Shown here one piece after another: positions 39,497-48,366 of a stretch of DNA of 64,000 nucleotides (the first letter of the stretch is position 1; each line of letters begins with the position of its first letter). The translations under genes and the position numbers were made by a program. Source of the DNA: Acholeplasmatales bacterium. Lineage in GTDB: Bacteria; Bacillota_I; Bacilli_A; Acholeplasmatales; Acholeplasmataceae. The notes below the pieces were generated by a model, which saw only the letters and a list, made by a program, of their open reading frames with translations, did not search any database and was not told the origin of the DNA. The DNA is taken from positions 1-64,000 of the forward strand of contig JAITXT010000003.1 in assembly GCA_031284585.1 (NCBI GenBank), read 5' to 3'.

Positions 39497-40870
39497 ATGG
39501 AAAATAGTTTAACCGAAAGACTATCAATGCTTTTTAGAAGAATAGGAGGCAAGAATAGTTTAAACGAAAAAGACATAGACGAAATGATGAAAGAAGTAAG
39601 ACTTTCTCTTTTAGAAGCTGATGTTAATATTAAAGTAGTTCGTGAATTAAGTGATAGAATTAAAGAAAAAGCTTTAGGAGAAAAAATTCTTAAAGGACTT
39701 AATCCTTCAGAACAAGTAGTAAAAGTAGTACGAGATGAACTAAGAGCAATTTTAGGTGGTGAGACAGCTGAATTAAATATAAAACAAACTGGTCAAACAA
39801 TCATCATGGCAATCGGTCTTCAAGGAAGTGGTAAAACAACAAGTATTACTAAACTAGCACTTCACATCGAAAAAACATATCAAAAGAAAGTTTTATTAGT
39901 AGCTTGCGATATATATAGACCTGCTGCTATCAACCAATTAAAGACTCTTGGTGAAAATAATGGAATTAAAGTATTTGAAGAAGGTCAAATTGATGTAGTA
40001 AAAATTGCTCAAGATGCATTAAAATATGCTAAAGAGTTTAATTATGACTGTTTAATTATAGATACAGCTGGTAGATTAGAAATTGATACAGTCATGATGT
40101 CAGAACTTTCAAGACTAAAAAAGTCCCTAGTTCCTGATGAAATTTTACTTACAGTTGATTCTTTAATGGGACAACAAGCTGCTAATGTAGCCAAAGAATT
40201 CCATGATAAAATAGTAGCAACCGGTGTTATTTTAACAAAACTTGATGGAGATTCTAGAGGTGGAGCTGCTTTATCAGTTAAATTTATTTCTAATGTTCCA
40301 ATCAAATTCTCTTCCAGCGGTGAAAAAATGGACTCATTTGAAGTATTCCATCCAGATAGATTAGCTGATAGAATCCTTGGAATGGGAGATATTCTAACTC
40401 TAATCGAAAAGGTTGAAGATAATATCTCTGAAGATGAAGCAAATAGCCTAATGGAAAAAATGACTGGTGGTACTTTTGACTTTAATGACATGTTAAAGCA
40501 ATTCAAGACTATCAAGAAAATGGGTTCATTAAGTAAGATATTGGGGTTTATACCTGGTCTCTCACAAATGAAAAATATCAAAGAACAAGTTGGTGATTCC
40601 CAAATTAATATGTTTGAAGCTATTATTTCTTCAATGACTAAAGAGGAACGTGTAAATGCAGATTTAATAGATATGTCAAGTAGAAGAAGGGAACGAATCG
40701 CAAGAGGATCAGGATACCTTGCTAAAGACGTGAAAAAAGTTTATGAAGCTTTAGAAAAACAACAGAAAATGGCAAAACAATTATCGAGAATGCAAGTTAC
40801 AGAAGAAGAAGCAAGTGAATTAGAAAAAGATCCTTCTAAACTATTCAGTAGTTCGATATTTAAAAAATAA
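39497..40870 (+). CDS. ffh: Signal recognition particle protein Ffh
   Basis: 457 residues. It binds signal sequences and 4.5S/6S RNA. N and G domains (about 1-295) carry GLQGSGKTTSITKLA, ACDIYRPAAINQL, IDTAGRLEID and LTKLDGDSRGGAALS. The methionine-rich M domain follows, with FNDMLKQFKTIKKMGS, GFIPGLSQM and the RNA-binding segment SSRRRERIARGSG. Length is normal. It lies one base after ylxM and 11 bp before an unknown gene. The SRP RNA gene is not in the window. Confidence 0.97.
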   Translation: MENSLTERLSMLFRRIGGKNSLNEKDIDEMMKEVRLSLLEADVNIKVVRELSDRIKEKALGEKILKGLNPSEQVVKVVRDELRAILGGETAELNIKQTGQTIIMAIGLQGSGKTTSITKLALHIEKTYQKKVLLVACDIYRPAAINQLKTLGENNGIKVFEEGQIDVVKIAQDALKYAKEFNYDCLIIDTAGRLEIDTVMMSELSRLKKSLVPDEILLTVDSLMGQQAANVAKEFHDKIVATGVILTKLDGDSRGGAALSVKFISNVPIKFSSSGEKMDSFEVFHPDRLADRILGMGDILTLIEKVEDNISEDEANSLMEKMTGGTFDFNDMLKQFKTIKKMGSLSKILGFIPGLSQMKNIKEQVGDSQINMFEAIISSMTKEERVNADLIDMSSRRRERIARGSGYLAKDVKKVYEALEKQQKMAKQLSRMQVTEEEASELEKDPSKLFSSSIFKK

Positions 40871-40881
40871 GGGGTGAAATT

Positions 40882-41463
40882 ATGAAAGCAATGGAAGTTA
40901 AAGACTATTTCGATAATACCATCTGGGAATTATCAAAACTAAATCTTGAAAAAATTACAAATTATTTTTCTCAAGATATTGTAAAAGAATTAAATGTTAT
41001 TAAGATTGAAGCAAAAGATTATGACTATAAAACCATAAAAACAAGAGAAATAATTAAAGATTATATTGATAGATTATATTTTGATTTAGAAGATTATCTA
41101 GATGATGATACTACTCCAATCATTGATTCTTTTTTGAAAAATTTAAGAAAAGTAATCGGAGAAAAATATCATTATTATATTAATCTCGATGTAATCAAAA
41201 ATAATATCTCAATTGATGTATTATTACAAGATGCCAGAGATTTTTATGATGAAAATAATATCAAAATTATGGATTATGTAATTAAAATTCATGAAGTAAT
41301 TAGAAATTCATTTACTAAAAAACCAGAAACTTTTTTAGATGGTCTTCTTGATGAAGAATTTTTAAATACTCCTATTGAACTACGAAAAAAAGCAAGAGTC
41401 TTAATACAAAAAACAATTACTGCTGGAGCAATTATTGTTTTTCATGAAAATACTAAAGGATGA
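40882..41463 (+). CDS. Conserved-looking protein of unknown function (193 aa)
   Basis: Not recognised. The protein is acidic and mostly alpha-helical by composition (IIKDYIDRLYFDLEDYLDDD, LDGLLDEEFLNTPIELRKKA), ending with the hydrophobic ITAGAIIVFHENTKG. No membrane span, zinc site or nucleotide-binding motif is seen. It starts MKAMEVKDYF after GGGGTG, and its stop overlaps the polA ATG (ATGA), so it is co-translated with DNA polymerase I. The position after ffh, where many Firmicutes have rpsP, gives no functional clue. Confidence 0.75.
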   Translation: MKAMEVKDYFDNTIWELSKLNLEKITNYFSQDIVKELNVIKIEAKDYDYKTIKTREIIKDYIDRLYFDLEDYLDDDTTPIIDSFLKNLRKVIGEKYHYYINLDVIKNNISIDVLLQDARDFYDENNIKIMDYVIKIHEVIRNSFTKKPETFLDGLLDEEFLNTPIELRKKARVLIQKTITAGAIIVFHENTKG

Positions 41464-44045
41464 AAAAAGCATTACTTGTTGATGGAAATTCCTTAATTTT
41501 TAGAGCTTTTTACGCAACAAATCAAACTAATTTAATGAAAAAAAATTCAAATGGCGAATATACTAACGCTGTTTTAGGATTTATAAATATGTTTGAATCA
41601 ATTCTCGAAAATAATTATGACTATGTTTTTGTCGCTTTTGATACAGATAAAAAGACTTTTCGTCATGAAATGTATAGTGAGTACAAAAAAGGGCGTGCTG
41701 ATTTTCCTCATGAACTTGAAAATCAATTCAAAATAGTCTATGAATATATTGAAAAGCGAGGTGCTTGCTATTATTTTTTTGAAGGACTTGAAGCTGATGA
41801 TTTAATAGGAACTATGACTTCTCAATTTAAAGAAAATAATATTTTCTGTGAAATTTTTAGTTCAGATCATGATTTCTTACAATTAATAGATGAAAATGTA
41901 AATGTGAATATTATTGTTAAGGGTGTTAAAAATACAAAAAGATATGATATAAGCACTTTTTTTACTGAATACGGCATCTATCCCAATCAGTTTATTGAAT
42001 ATAAGGCTATTTTAGGAGATAATAGTGACAATATCAAAGGTATATCAGGGGTTGGACCTAAAACAGCTAGTTCGCTTTTATTAAAATACAAGACAATTGA
42101 TAATATTTATAATAATATTGATGATTTAAAAGAGGAATTAAGAAATAAATTTTTAGAATTTAGGGATAACATTCAAACGAATCTCACCTTAGTAACAATA
42201 AGATGTAATGAATTTTTCCCAATTAATTATTCTACTTGTATTTTTAAAAATAAAGAAAGAGATTCTCTAATTGATTTCTATAGAAGATATGATCTAAAGA
42301 GATATATACCTAGAACATATCTTGATATAAATTATGAAATAGTTTCAAATATAGATGATTATCCTGATTTATTTACAAAAAGTTCAAGTCTTTATTTTGA
42401 ATTTGAAGATGTAAACTATCAAAGAAGTGATATTTATGGTATCGGTTTGAATGATGGTGAAAGATCTTATTTCTTAAAGAAAGAATTCCTACGTGATGAA
42501 AGATTTATTGCTTATTTATCAAGTGATTCAACAAAGAAAATAGTTTTTGATTTAAAAGCTACTTATGTTTATCTTAAAAAGAAGAATATTACATTAAGAG
42601 GAGTTAAATATGATTATCTATTATGCTCATATCTTCTCTTTCAAAATAACATGAAAACTAATTTAAGTGAAATTGCTTCATCTATTTTAGATTCTAATAT
42701 TGAAATTGATAAAAATATCTATAATAATAAAGAAGAGTTTTCATTTCAAAAAGTGATGCAAACAATTTCTAAAAAAGCAGAGTTCTTATATAAAAATACT
42801 TCTCAATTAGTTAAACAACTTGGTGAATATAACCAACTTTTTCTTTTAGATTTAGAAATGAAATTATCAATTGTTCTTGCAAAAATGGAACTAGAAGGAA
42901 TTAAAATTGATACTTCAGAACTTTACACTCTTCAAGAAAAATATAAAAACGAAATTGATATTGTTACTGAAGAAATATATAGGATTGCAAATAAAAAATT
43001 TAATATTTCTTCTCCTAATCAATTATCAATAGTTTTATTTAATGATTTAGATATTACTTACCCCGAAAAAAATCCTAAAAAATTATCAACTGCAATTGAT
43101 ATTCTAGAAAAAATAGAACATTCACATCCAATAGTTTCAAAAGTTATTCTTTATCGTAAATTAACTAAAATCTATTCCACTTATCTTTTAGGAATAGAGG
43201 AAAATTTATTTAGTGACAATAAACTTCATACTATCTATACTCAAGCAATTACTCAAACAGGAAGATTATCTTCAATTCTTCCAAATATTCAAAATATTCC
43301 TGTTCGCGATGAATCATGCAAAGAAATAAGAAAACTATTTATTCCATCTCAAAAATCAAATTATTTATTATCTTGTGACTATTCACAAATTGAATTAAGA
43401 GTTTTAGCCCAAATTGCTAATGTAGCGAAACTAAAAGAAGCTTTTTTAGAAAAAAGAGACATCCATGAAGAAACTGCAAAATTAATATTCAAGACTCAAG
43501 TTATATCTAAAGAACAAAGACAAAAAGCTAAAGCTATAAATTTCGGTATTATTTACGGAATGTCAACTTATGGTCTAGCAACTGAAATAAAAGTATCTAA
43601 TTCAGAAGCAAAACAATTTATGGATGAATATTTTTCTGTTTATCCAGAAATACTAGAATACCAAAAAAATACAATATTAGATTGCGAAAAAGATGAATTT
43701 GTTTTGACTTTATTGAATAGAAGACGTTACATTGAAGGAATAAATTCCTCTAATCAATTAGTTAAACAAAGTAGTAACAGAAATGCGATTAACTCTAGAA
43801 TTCAAGGAAGTGCCGCTGACATAATTAAAGTTGCAATGGTTAAATTAGATGAGTTTTTAACTGAAAATAATTTAAAATCTAAAATAATTTTACAAATCCA
43901 TGATGAACTTATTTTAGATGTTTACGAAGATGAATTGAAATTACTAGTCGAAAAAGTTCCTTTAATTATGCAAGACTTCCCTGAAATTGAAGTTCCTCTT
44001 GAAACGAGCCGAGATTATGCCAAAAATTGGTATCTTCTAAAGTGA
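41460..44045 (+). CDS. polA: DNA polymerase I
   Basis: 861 residues. Residues 1-290 form the 5' nuclease (LLVDGNSLIFRAFYATN, FEGLEADDLIGTM, SDHDFLQLID, ILGDNSDNIKGISGVGPKTA). The middle domain (about 300-450) is a proofreading exonuclease remnant: LYFEFEDVNY stands where active enzymes have D-x-E, so it should lack 3'-5' activity, as in Bacillus. The polymerase domain has motif A DYSQIELRVLAQI, motif B RQKAKAINFGIIYGMSTYG and motif C QIHDELILDV. It overlaps the gene before it and is followed 7 bp later by mutM-coaE, the usual Firmicutes order. Confidence 0.97.
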   Translation: MKKALLVDGNSLIFRAFYATNQTNLMKKNSNGEYTNAVLGFINMFESILENNYDYVFVAFDTDKKTFRHEMYSEYKKGRADFPHELENQFKIVYEYIEKRGACYYFFEGLEADDLIGTMTSQFKENNIFCEIFSSDHDFLQLIDENVNVNIIVKGVKNTKRYDISTFFTEYGIYPNQFIEYKAILGDNSDNIKGISGVGPKTASSLLLKYKTIDNIYNNIDDLKEELRNKFLEFRDNIQTNLTLVTIRCNEFFPINYSTCIFKNKERDSLIDFYRRYDLKRYIPRTYLDINYEIVSNIDDYPDLFTKSSSLYFEFEDVNYQRSDIYGIGLNDGERSYFLKKEFLRDERFIAYLSSDSTKKIVFDLKATYVYLKKKNITLRGVKYDYLLCSYLLFQNNMKTNLSEIASSILDSNIEIDKNIYNNKEEFSFQKVMQTISKKAEFLYKNTSQLVKQLGEYNQLFLLDLEMKLSIVLAKMELEGIKIDTSELYTLQEKYKNEIDIVTEEIYRIANKKFNISSPNQLSIVLFNDLDITYPEKNPKKLSTAIDILEKIEHSHPIVSKVILYRKLTKIYSTYLLGIEENLFSDNKLHTIYTQAITQTGRLSSILPNIQNIPVRDESCKEIRKLFIPSQKSNYLLSCDYSQIELRVLAQIANVAKLKEAFLEKRDIHEETAKLIFKTQVISKEQRQKAKAINFGIIYGMSTYGLATEIKVSNSEAKQFMDEYFSVYPEILEYQKNTILDCEKDEFVLTLLNRRRYIEGINSSNQLVKQSSNRNAINSRIQGSAADIIKVAMVKLDEFLTENNLKSKIILQIHDELILDVYEDELKLLVEKVPLIMQDFPEIEVPLETSRDYAKNWYLLK

Positions 44046-44052
44046 GATTACT

Positions 44053-45420
44053 ATGCCTGAACTTCCAGAAGTAGAAAGCGTTAAGAGATATTTAAGCGAA
44101 AATTTAATATCAAGAAAAATTACTAATATAGATATATATTATGAAAAGATTATCAAAGGATATGATAAACTTTTGGTTTTGTCCCTAATTGGTGAAGAAT
44201 TTTTAGAAATCAAACGATTCGCAAAAGTCTTAATATTTGTACTAACAAGTAAAATTATAGTTTCTCATCTTGGTCTAGAAGGTAGATTTTATATTTATAA
44301 TAATTATTCCTTTAAAAAGCATGAACATGTTGTTTTCTCGCTTGATAATGCAACTTTCCTAGTATATAAAGATGTAAGGAGATTTGGTTCTATTGAGATT
44401 TTTGATAAATCTACATTTTCTTTAGAGAGTCATTTTTCAAATTATGGAGAAGAACCATTTACAATTACAGTTGATGATTTTTTATCTAAATTATATTTTA
44501 AGACTAAAACTATTAAAGAATCACTTTTAGACCAAAGTATAATATCTGGAATAGGAAATATCTACGCAGATGAAATATTATTTGCATCTCTTATTAATCC
44601 TACTAAGAAGAGCGGATTAATTTCAAAAAAAGAAGGAATTTCACTTATAGAAAATGCTAAAATAATTTTAAAAAATTCAATTGATAATGGAGGAACTACT
44701 TTTAAATCATTTGAAAGTAGTCTAGGGGTTAAAGGAAATTATCAAAATTACTTAAAGATATTTAATAAAAAAGGGGAACCTTGTCCTAGATGCCAAACTC
44801 CTATTTTGAAAACTAGGGTAGGTGGAAGAGGAACCTATTATTGTCCTAATTGTCAAAAAGATATAAAAATAATTGCAGTCACAGGAAATTACGGAGTTGG
44901 TAAATCAACAGTTTCCTCCATATTTGATAAATATTACCATAATCTAATTGATTGTGATAAAATTGTAAATGATTTATATTTAGAAGATTTTGATTTAATA
45001 TCTAGATTAGTTAGTGAATTTCATTTAACATCCTCAAATATCAAACTAGAACTAAAACAAAAAGTGAAAATGAATCCCAAATTAATAAATGAATTAAATA
45101 AAATTGTTCATAAATTTGTCTTTAATAAAATTAATGATTTAATAGATGAAGCAAAAAGAGATAGAGTGATTCTTGAAATGCCTCTCCTATTTGAAACAAA
45201 GTATGATAAATTAGTTGATTATTCAGTCTTAGTTACTACGGATAATTCTCTACTTAAAGAAAGACTTATTAAACGGGATGGAGAGAATTTATTTGATTAT
45301 TCTAAATTTCAAATAAATTCATCGCAAATTAAAGAAAAGGCAAATTATTTAATTCAAAATAATAGTAATATTTTGCAATTAGAAGAAGAGGTGTTAAAAA
45401 TAATCCATGAAATCAACTGA
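44053..45420 (+). CDS. Fusion of formamidopyrimidine-DNA glycosylase and dephospho-CoA kinase
   Basis: 455 residues in one frame. Residues 1-270 are a complete MutM/Fpg: catalytic Pro2-Glu3 in MPELPEVESV, Lys58 in RFAKVLIF, the helix-two-turn-helix SLLDQSIISGIGNIYADEIL, and zinc ribbon Cys244, 247, 264, 267. Residues 271-455 are a CoaE kinase: IKIIAVTGNYGVGKST (P-loop 278-286), LIDCDKIVNDLY and VILEMPLLFETKYDK. CoaE normally starts M-K-I-I; here Ile271 (ATA) replaces that Met, with no linker. The first half removes 8-oxoguanine from DNA; the second makes CoA from dephospho-CoA. The order polA-mutM-coaE-dnaB is that of Bacillus, so the fusion arose between neighbours. Confidence 0.93.
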   Translation: MPELPEVESVKRYLSENLISRKITNIDIYYEKIIKGYDKLLVLSLIGEEFLEIKRFAKVLIFVLTSKIIVSHLGLEGRFYIYNNYSFKKHEHVVFSLDNATFLVYKDVRRFGSIEIFDKSTFSLESHFSNYGEEPFTITVDDFLSKLYFKTKTIKESLLDQSIISGIGNIYADEILFASLINPTKKSGLISKKEGISLIENAKIILKNSIDNGGTTFKSFESSLGVKGNYQNYLKIFNKKGEPCPRCQTPILKTRVGGRGTYYCPNCQKDIKIIAVTGNYGVGKSTVSSIFDKYYHNLIDCDKIVNDLYLEDFDLISRLVSEFHLTSSNIKLELKQKVKMNPKLINELNKIVHKFVFNKINDLIDEAKRDRVILEMPLLFETKYDKLVDYSVLVTTDNSLLKERLIKRDGENLFDYSKFQINSSQIKEKANYLIQNNSNILQLEEEVLKIIHEIN

Positions 45421-46510
45421 ATTCATTAAAAAAAATCGCATGTTTATGAGCGAAGATTTATCGCAAAGTCTTTCAATGTTATATCTTCCTATAATTGGTG
45501 AAACAGCTTTTTCGCTATATTTTCTTCTTTACTCTTTTCCTAGAATAAAGACCAATATCTTAACCTATACTGATATTTTAAAACTAACAAATTCATCATT
45601 TAATGATTCACTTAAAGTTCTTTCAGCTTATGGATTAATAAAAGAATATCATAAAAACAATGAATCAATTGTTGAAATAATACCTCCTCTTCCTGATTTT
45701 GAATTCTTTTTAGAACCAGTTTTAGAAAAAGCATTAAGAGATAACACATCTAGTGAATATTTTTCTTTAGTTCAAAAAACATCCCTGATTGGAATTCATG
45801 ATGATTATTTGGAAAATACTTCAAAATTTACAGATGTATTTAAAATCAAAAAAATTGAAAGTCTTGAAATTGATTCTAATTTAAACATGGAAGAATTTAT
45901 TAATTCTATTTCAAAACCAACCTTAAAAAACCCATCTATATTCACGGAAACAATAATTAATACTTTGGTTAAAATTAAGTATTTATATCAACTAGATATT
46001 TCTCAGTTAGCAAAAATATTTGAGAAAGCATACAATAAGAAAGAAAGACAAACAATTGCAAATCTGTTGATGGAAGCAAATGTAAGTAGTAATATTGCAA
46101 CCAGAATAGTAGAAATAGATAATAGCTTAGATGATTTTAAAGATGATATAAAGTCATTTGCTAAGGAACTTGATGAAATCAATTCATTCGATATTCTAAA
46201 GAAATTTGGAAAAAATCTAACAAATGAAGACTATTATAACGTTACCTTATTAATTTCTAATTATCCTAGTATACCAATTGGTGTGATAAATTGCCTACTT
46301 TTAAAATTCATTAAGATTAAAAAAGGGATTTTACCTACTTATAATTATTTAGAATTAGTTCTTCAAAACTGGATAAGTAAAGGAACAATAACCACCGAAC
46401 TTGCAGTTAGAGTTACAAAAAATAATTCCAAGGGCAAAATAAATCGTTCAAATGGAGTAACAGAGGACGATTTTGAAGATATGTATAATGACTATTTTGG
46501 AAAGAGTTAG
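45407..46510 (+). CDS. dnaB: Replication initiation and membrane attachment protein DnaB
   Basis: 367 residues, the Gram-positive DnaB (not the helicase). It has an N-terminal winged-helix-like part (LSQSLSMLYLPIIGETAFSL, TNILTYTDILKLTNSS) and a C-terminal DnaB/DnaD-type domain around LKKFGKNLTNEDYYNVTLLI and NYPSIPIGVINCLLLKFI. With DnaD and DnaI it loads the replicative helicase at oriC and restart sites. The start overlaps the end of mutM-coaE by 14 bp. In Bacillus dnaI follows directly; here a NERD gene intervenes. Identification rests on weak sequence landmarks plus firm synteny. Confidence 0.85.
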   Translation: MKSTEFIKKNRMFMSEDLSQSLSMLYLPIIGETAFSLYFLLYSFPRIKTNILTYTDILKLTNSSFNDSLKVLSAYGLIKEYHKNNESIVEIIPPLPDFEFFLEPVLEKALRDNTSSEYFSLVQKTSLIGIHDDYLENTSKFTDVFKIKKIESLEIDSNLNMEEFINSISKPTLKNPSIFTETIINTLVKIKYLYQLDISQLAKIFEKAYNKKERQTIANLLMEANVSSNIATRIVEIDNSLDDFKDDIKSFAKELDEINSFDILKKFGKNLTNEDYYNVTLLISNYPSIPIGVINCLLLKFIKIKKGILPTYNYLELVLQNWISKGTITTELAVRVTKNNSKGKINRSNGVTEDDFEDMYNDYFGKS

Positions 46511-46637
46511 TAATAGTTTCTTTTAGTTATTCTTTACAAGATTAAAAAGTTAATAATCTTACATTATTTAATTGATAAAGAAATAAGGGAAAGAGACAAA
46601 GAATTATTAGTATTACCAAGATCAAAAAGGAGGAAAA

Positions 46638-47429
46638 ATGGAAATATTTATAGGATTTTTAATATTGGGTTTTATTGCACTATATTATTTTTATATAAAA
46701 CCTTCTAAGCACCATCATCATACTAGAAATAATTATAGAAGTAGCCCTTCAGAAACTCCAACTTATAAGGGGGTATCAGGTGAAAAATCGGTCGCAATCA
46801 CCCTATCAAAATATAAAAAATCAAAATACCATTTAATCAATGATTTAATGATAGAATTTGATGGTAAAAATAGCCAAATTGATCATGTCCTAATCACTAA
46901 TTATGGAGTATTTGTGATTGAAACCAAAAATTACTCTGGAATTATATTTGGAGAAGAAAATCAAAGAGAATGGTTACAAGTATTATATTCTGAAAAAAAT
47001 AATTTTTATAATCCCCTCAAGCAAAATAAAACTCATATTTATGCCCTAAGTCATTATCTAAATAAATATAACTGTTTCTTTTCATTTATTGTATTCATTG
47101 ATTCAAATATTGATAATATTGATATATCTAACGTCTGCAATCTAGAAGATTTAATGAGTAATATATATAAAATTGATGATGTTATACTTACAGATAAAGA
47201 GATAGAAGAAATTTATGATCGCTTAATTAATTTAAAAATTTATCCTTCCACAACTACAGAAGAACACATTAATGAAATACATAAAATGCAAGAAGACATA
47301 GATAACAATATATGTCCTAGGTGTAAAGGTACGTTAGTTTTACGTAAAGGTAAATATGGCGAGTTCTATGGATGTAGTAATTATCCAAATTGTAGATTCA
47401 AAAAAGAAAAAAAACCAAATGTATTATAA
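46638..47429 (+). CDS. Membrane-anchored NERD-domain protein with C-terminal zinc ribbon
   Basis: 263 residues. One N-terminal span (about 2-20) is followed by a nuclease-related (NERD) domain: GVSGEKSVAITLSKY, LINDLMIEFDGKNSQIDHVL and VFVIETKNYSGIIFG, with the D-x(n)-E-x-K nuclease-like residues. The C-terminus (about 235-257) is a topoisomerase-type zinc ribbon, CPRCKG...YGEFYGCSNYPNCRF, like that of TopA in this window. Gaps of about 125 bp on both sides and its own GGAGG site suggest a separate insertion between dnaB and dnaI. NERD proteins are presumed DNA-processing enzymes; the substrate is unknown. A hairpin AAGATTA/TAATCTT (46549-46571) lies upstream. Confidence 0.85.
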   Translation: MEIFIGFLILGFIALYYFYIKPSKHHHHTRNNYRSSPSETPTYKGVSGEKSVAITLSKYKKSKYHLINDLMIEFDGKNSQIDHVLITNYGVFVIETKNYSGIIFGEENQREWLQVLYSEKNNFYNPLKQNKTHIYALSHYLNKYNCFFSFIVFIDSNIDNIDISNVCNLEDLMSNIYKIDDVILTDKEIEEIYDRLINLKIYPSTTTEEHINEIHKMQEDIDNNICPRCKGTLVLRKGKYGEFYGCSNYPNCRFKKEKKPNVL

Positions 47430-47519
47430 TTATATAGGTTCCAAAGAATAAGTGATTTAAAAATAAGTTAAACCTCTAAGAAAGAGTAGCTTAATGTAAT
47501 TTTAAAGATATTTAAAAAG

Positions 47520-47538
47520 ACTATTTGTTAAAAATAGT
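47520..47538 (+). promoter_or_regulatory. Small hairpin directly before the dnaI ribosome binding site
   Basis: ACTATTT (47520-47526) pairs with AAATAGT (47532-47538), ending 3 bp before the GAAGGAG of dnaI. No U-tract follows, so it is not a terminator. Confidence 0.3.
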
Positions 47539-47552
47539 GAGAAGGAGATATT

Positions 47553-48365
47553 ATGCCAACATCAGAAGAAGTATTAAAAATAATTAGAAATGATAAAGAA
47601 TTTAAAAATATTAATTTTCCTATTTCCAAAAAATTTGAAATTTACGATTATATAAAACGTCGTGATAGTGGTACTTTGAGTGAAGGAGGACTAACCTACA
47701 AATATATTCTAGAACCTTCCTTTGAAATTATATTAGAAGCTGATGAAAACTATGTCTTCGGTTATTCTAAAAACAAAAAAACTTTAGATATTAATGTTTT
47801 TAATTCAACTATCTCAATATATAAATGTAAAATTGAAGATATTCACAAAGATAAAGTTCCAATAGAATTATTTACTTTCTTATATAACTTTTTAAGTGAT
47901 TATAGTTCTAGACTTAATAAAGGCATCTTTGTATATGGCCCGCATAGTTCTGGAAAAACTTATATATTAAGTGCAATTTACAATTTTCTTGTGGAAAAAA
48001 AAATTGATGTTTCCTATATAAGTTTACCTGAATTTTACCGAGATTCTAAATTTCAAACCAAAGATTTAAGTGATTATGTTGATACTCTTAAAAAAGTAAC
48101 CTATCTTATTATAGATGATCTAGGATTCGCAGATCTAGATGCCTCGTTTAGAGATACCGTCTTAATACCGCTACTTAAATACCGTGATATCAATCAAAAA
48201 GGTGTTTTTGTTGGATCATTATCAGATGTTAAAAATCTAGCTAAAGAATTTATTTATCCAAATGATAGAAGTGCCGAGAAAAGTATGATCTTAATGAAAT
48301 TACTATTAAATTTAACCGAAAAACAAAAATATAATCTAGAAGATAAGAAAAAGGAAGAAAATTAA
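47553..48365 (+). CDS. dnaI: Primosomal protein DnaI (helicase loader)
   Basis: 270 residues, an AAA+ ATPase that loads the replicative helicase. The N-terminal helicase-binding part (about 1-100) lacks the zinc-binding cysteines often seen in DnaI. Walker A is [19 protein letters not shown] (about residues 127-145), Walker [13 protein letters not shown], followed by SVGL-like [10 protein letters not shown]. The position immediately before thrS (one base apart) and near dnaB is that of Bacillus dnaI. A DnaC-type name would also fit; synteny favours DnaI. Confidence 0.88.
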   Translation: MPTSEEVLKIIRNDKEFKNINFPISKKFEIYDYIKRRDSGTLSEGGLTYKYILEPSFEIILEADENYVFGYSKNKKTLDINVFNSTISIYKCKIEDIHKDKVPIELFTFLYNFLSDYSSRLNKGIFVYGPHSSGKTYILSAIYNFLVEKKIDVSYISLPEFYRDSKFQTKDLSDYVDTLKKVTYLIIDDLGFADLDASFRDTVLIPLLKYRDINQKGVFVGSLSDVKNLAKEFIYPNDRSAEKSMILMKLLLNLTEKQKYNLEDKKKEEN

Positions 48366-48366
48366 A

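Noticed and set aside
40042-40581. 179-codon frame antisense to ffh
   Set aside because: It lies wholly inside ffh, has no ribosome binding site and its translation has no recognisable motif. ffh itself is certain.
47430-47552. T-box leader for thrS
   Set aside because: No T-box core sequence (such as AGGGTGGNACCGCG) or specifier hairpin is present before dnaI or thrS.
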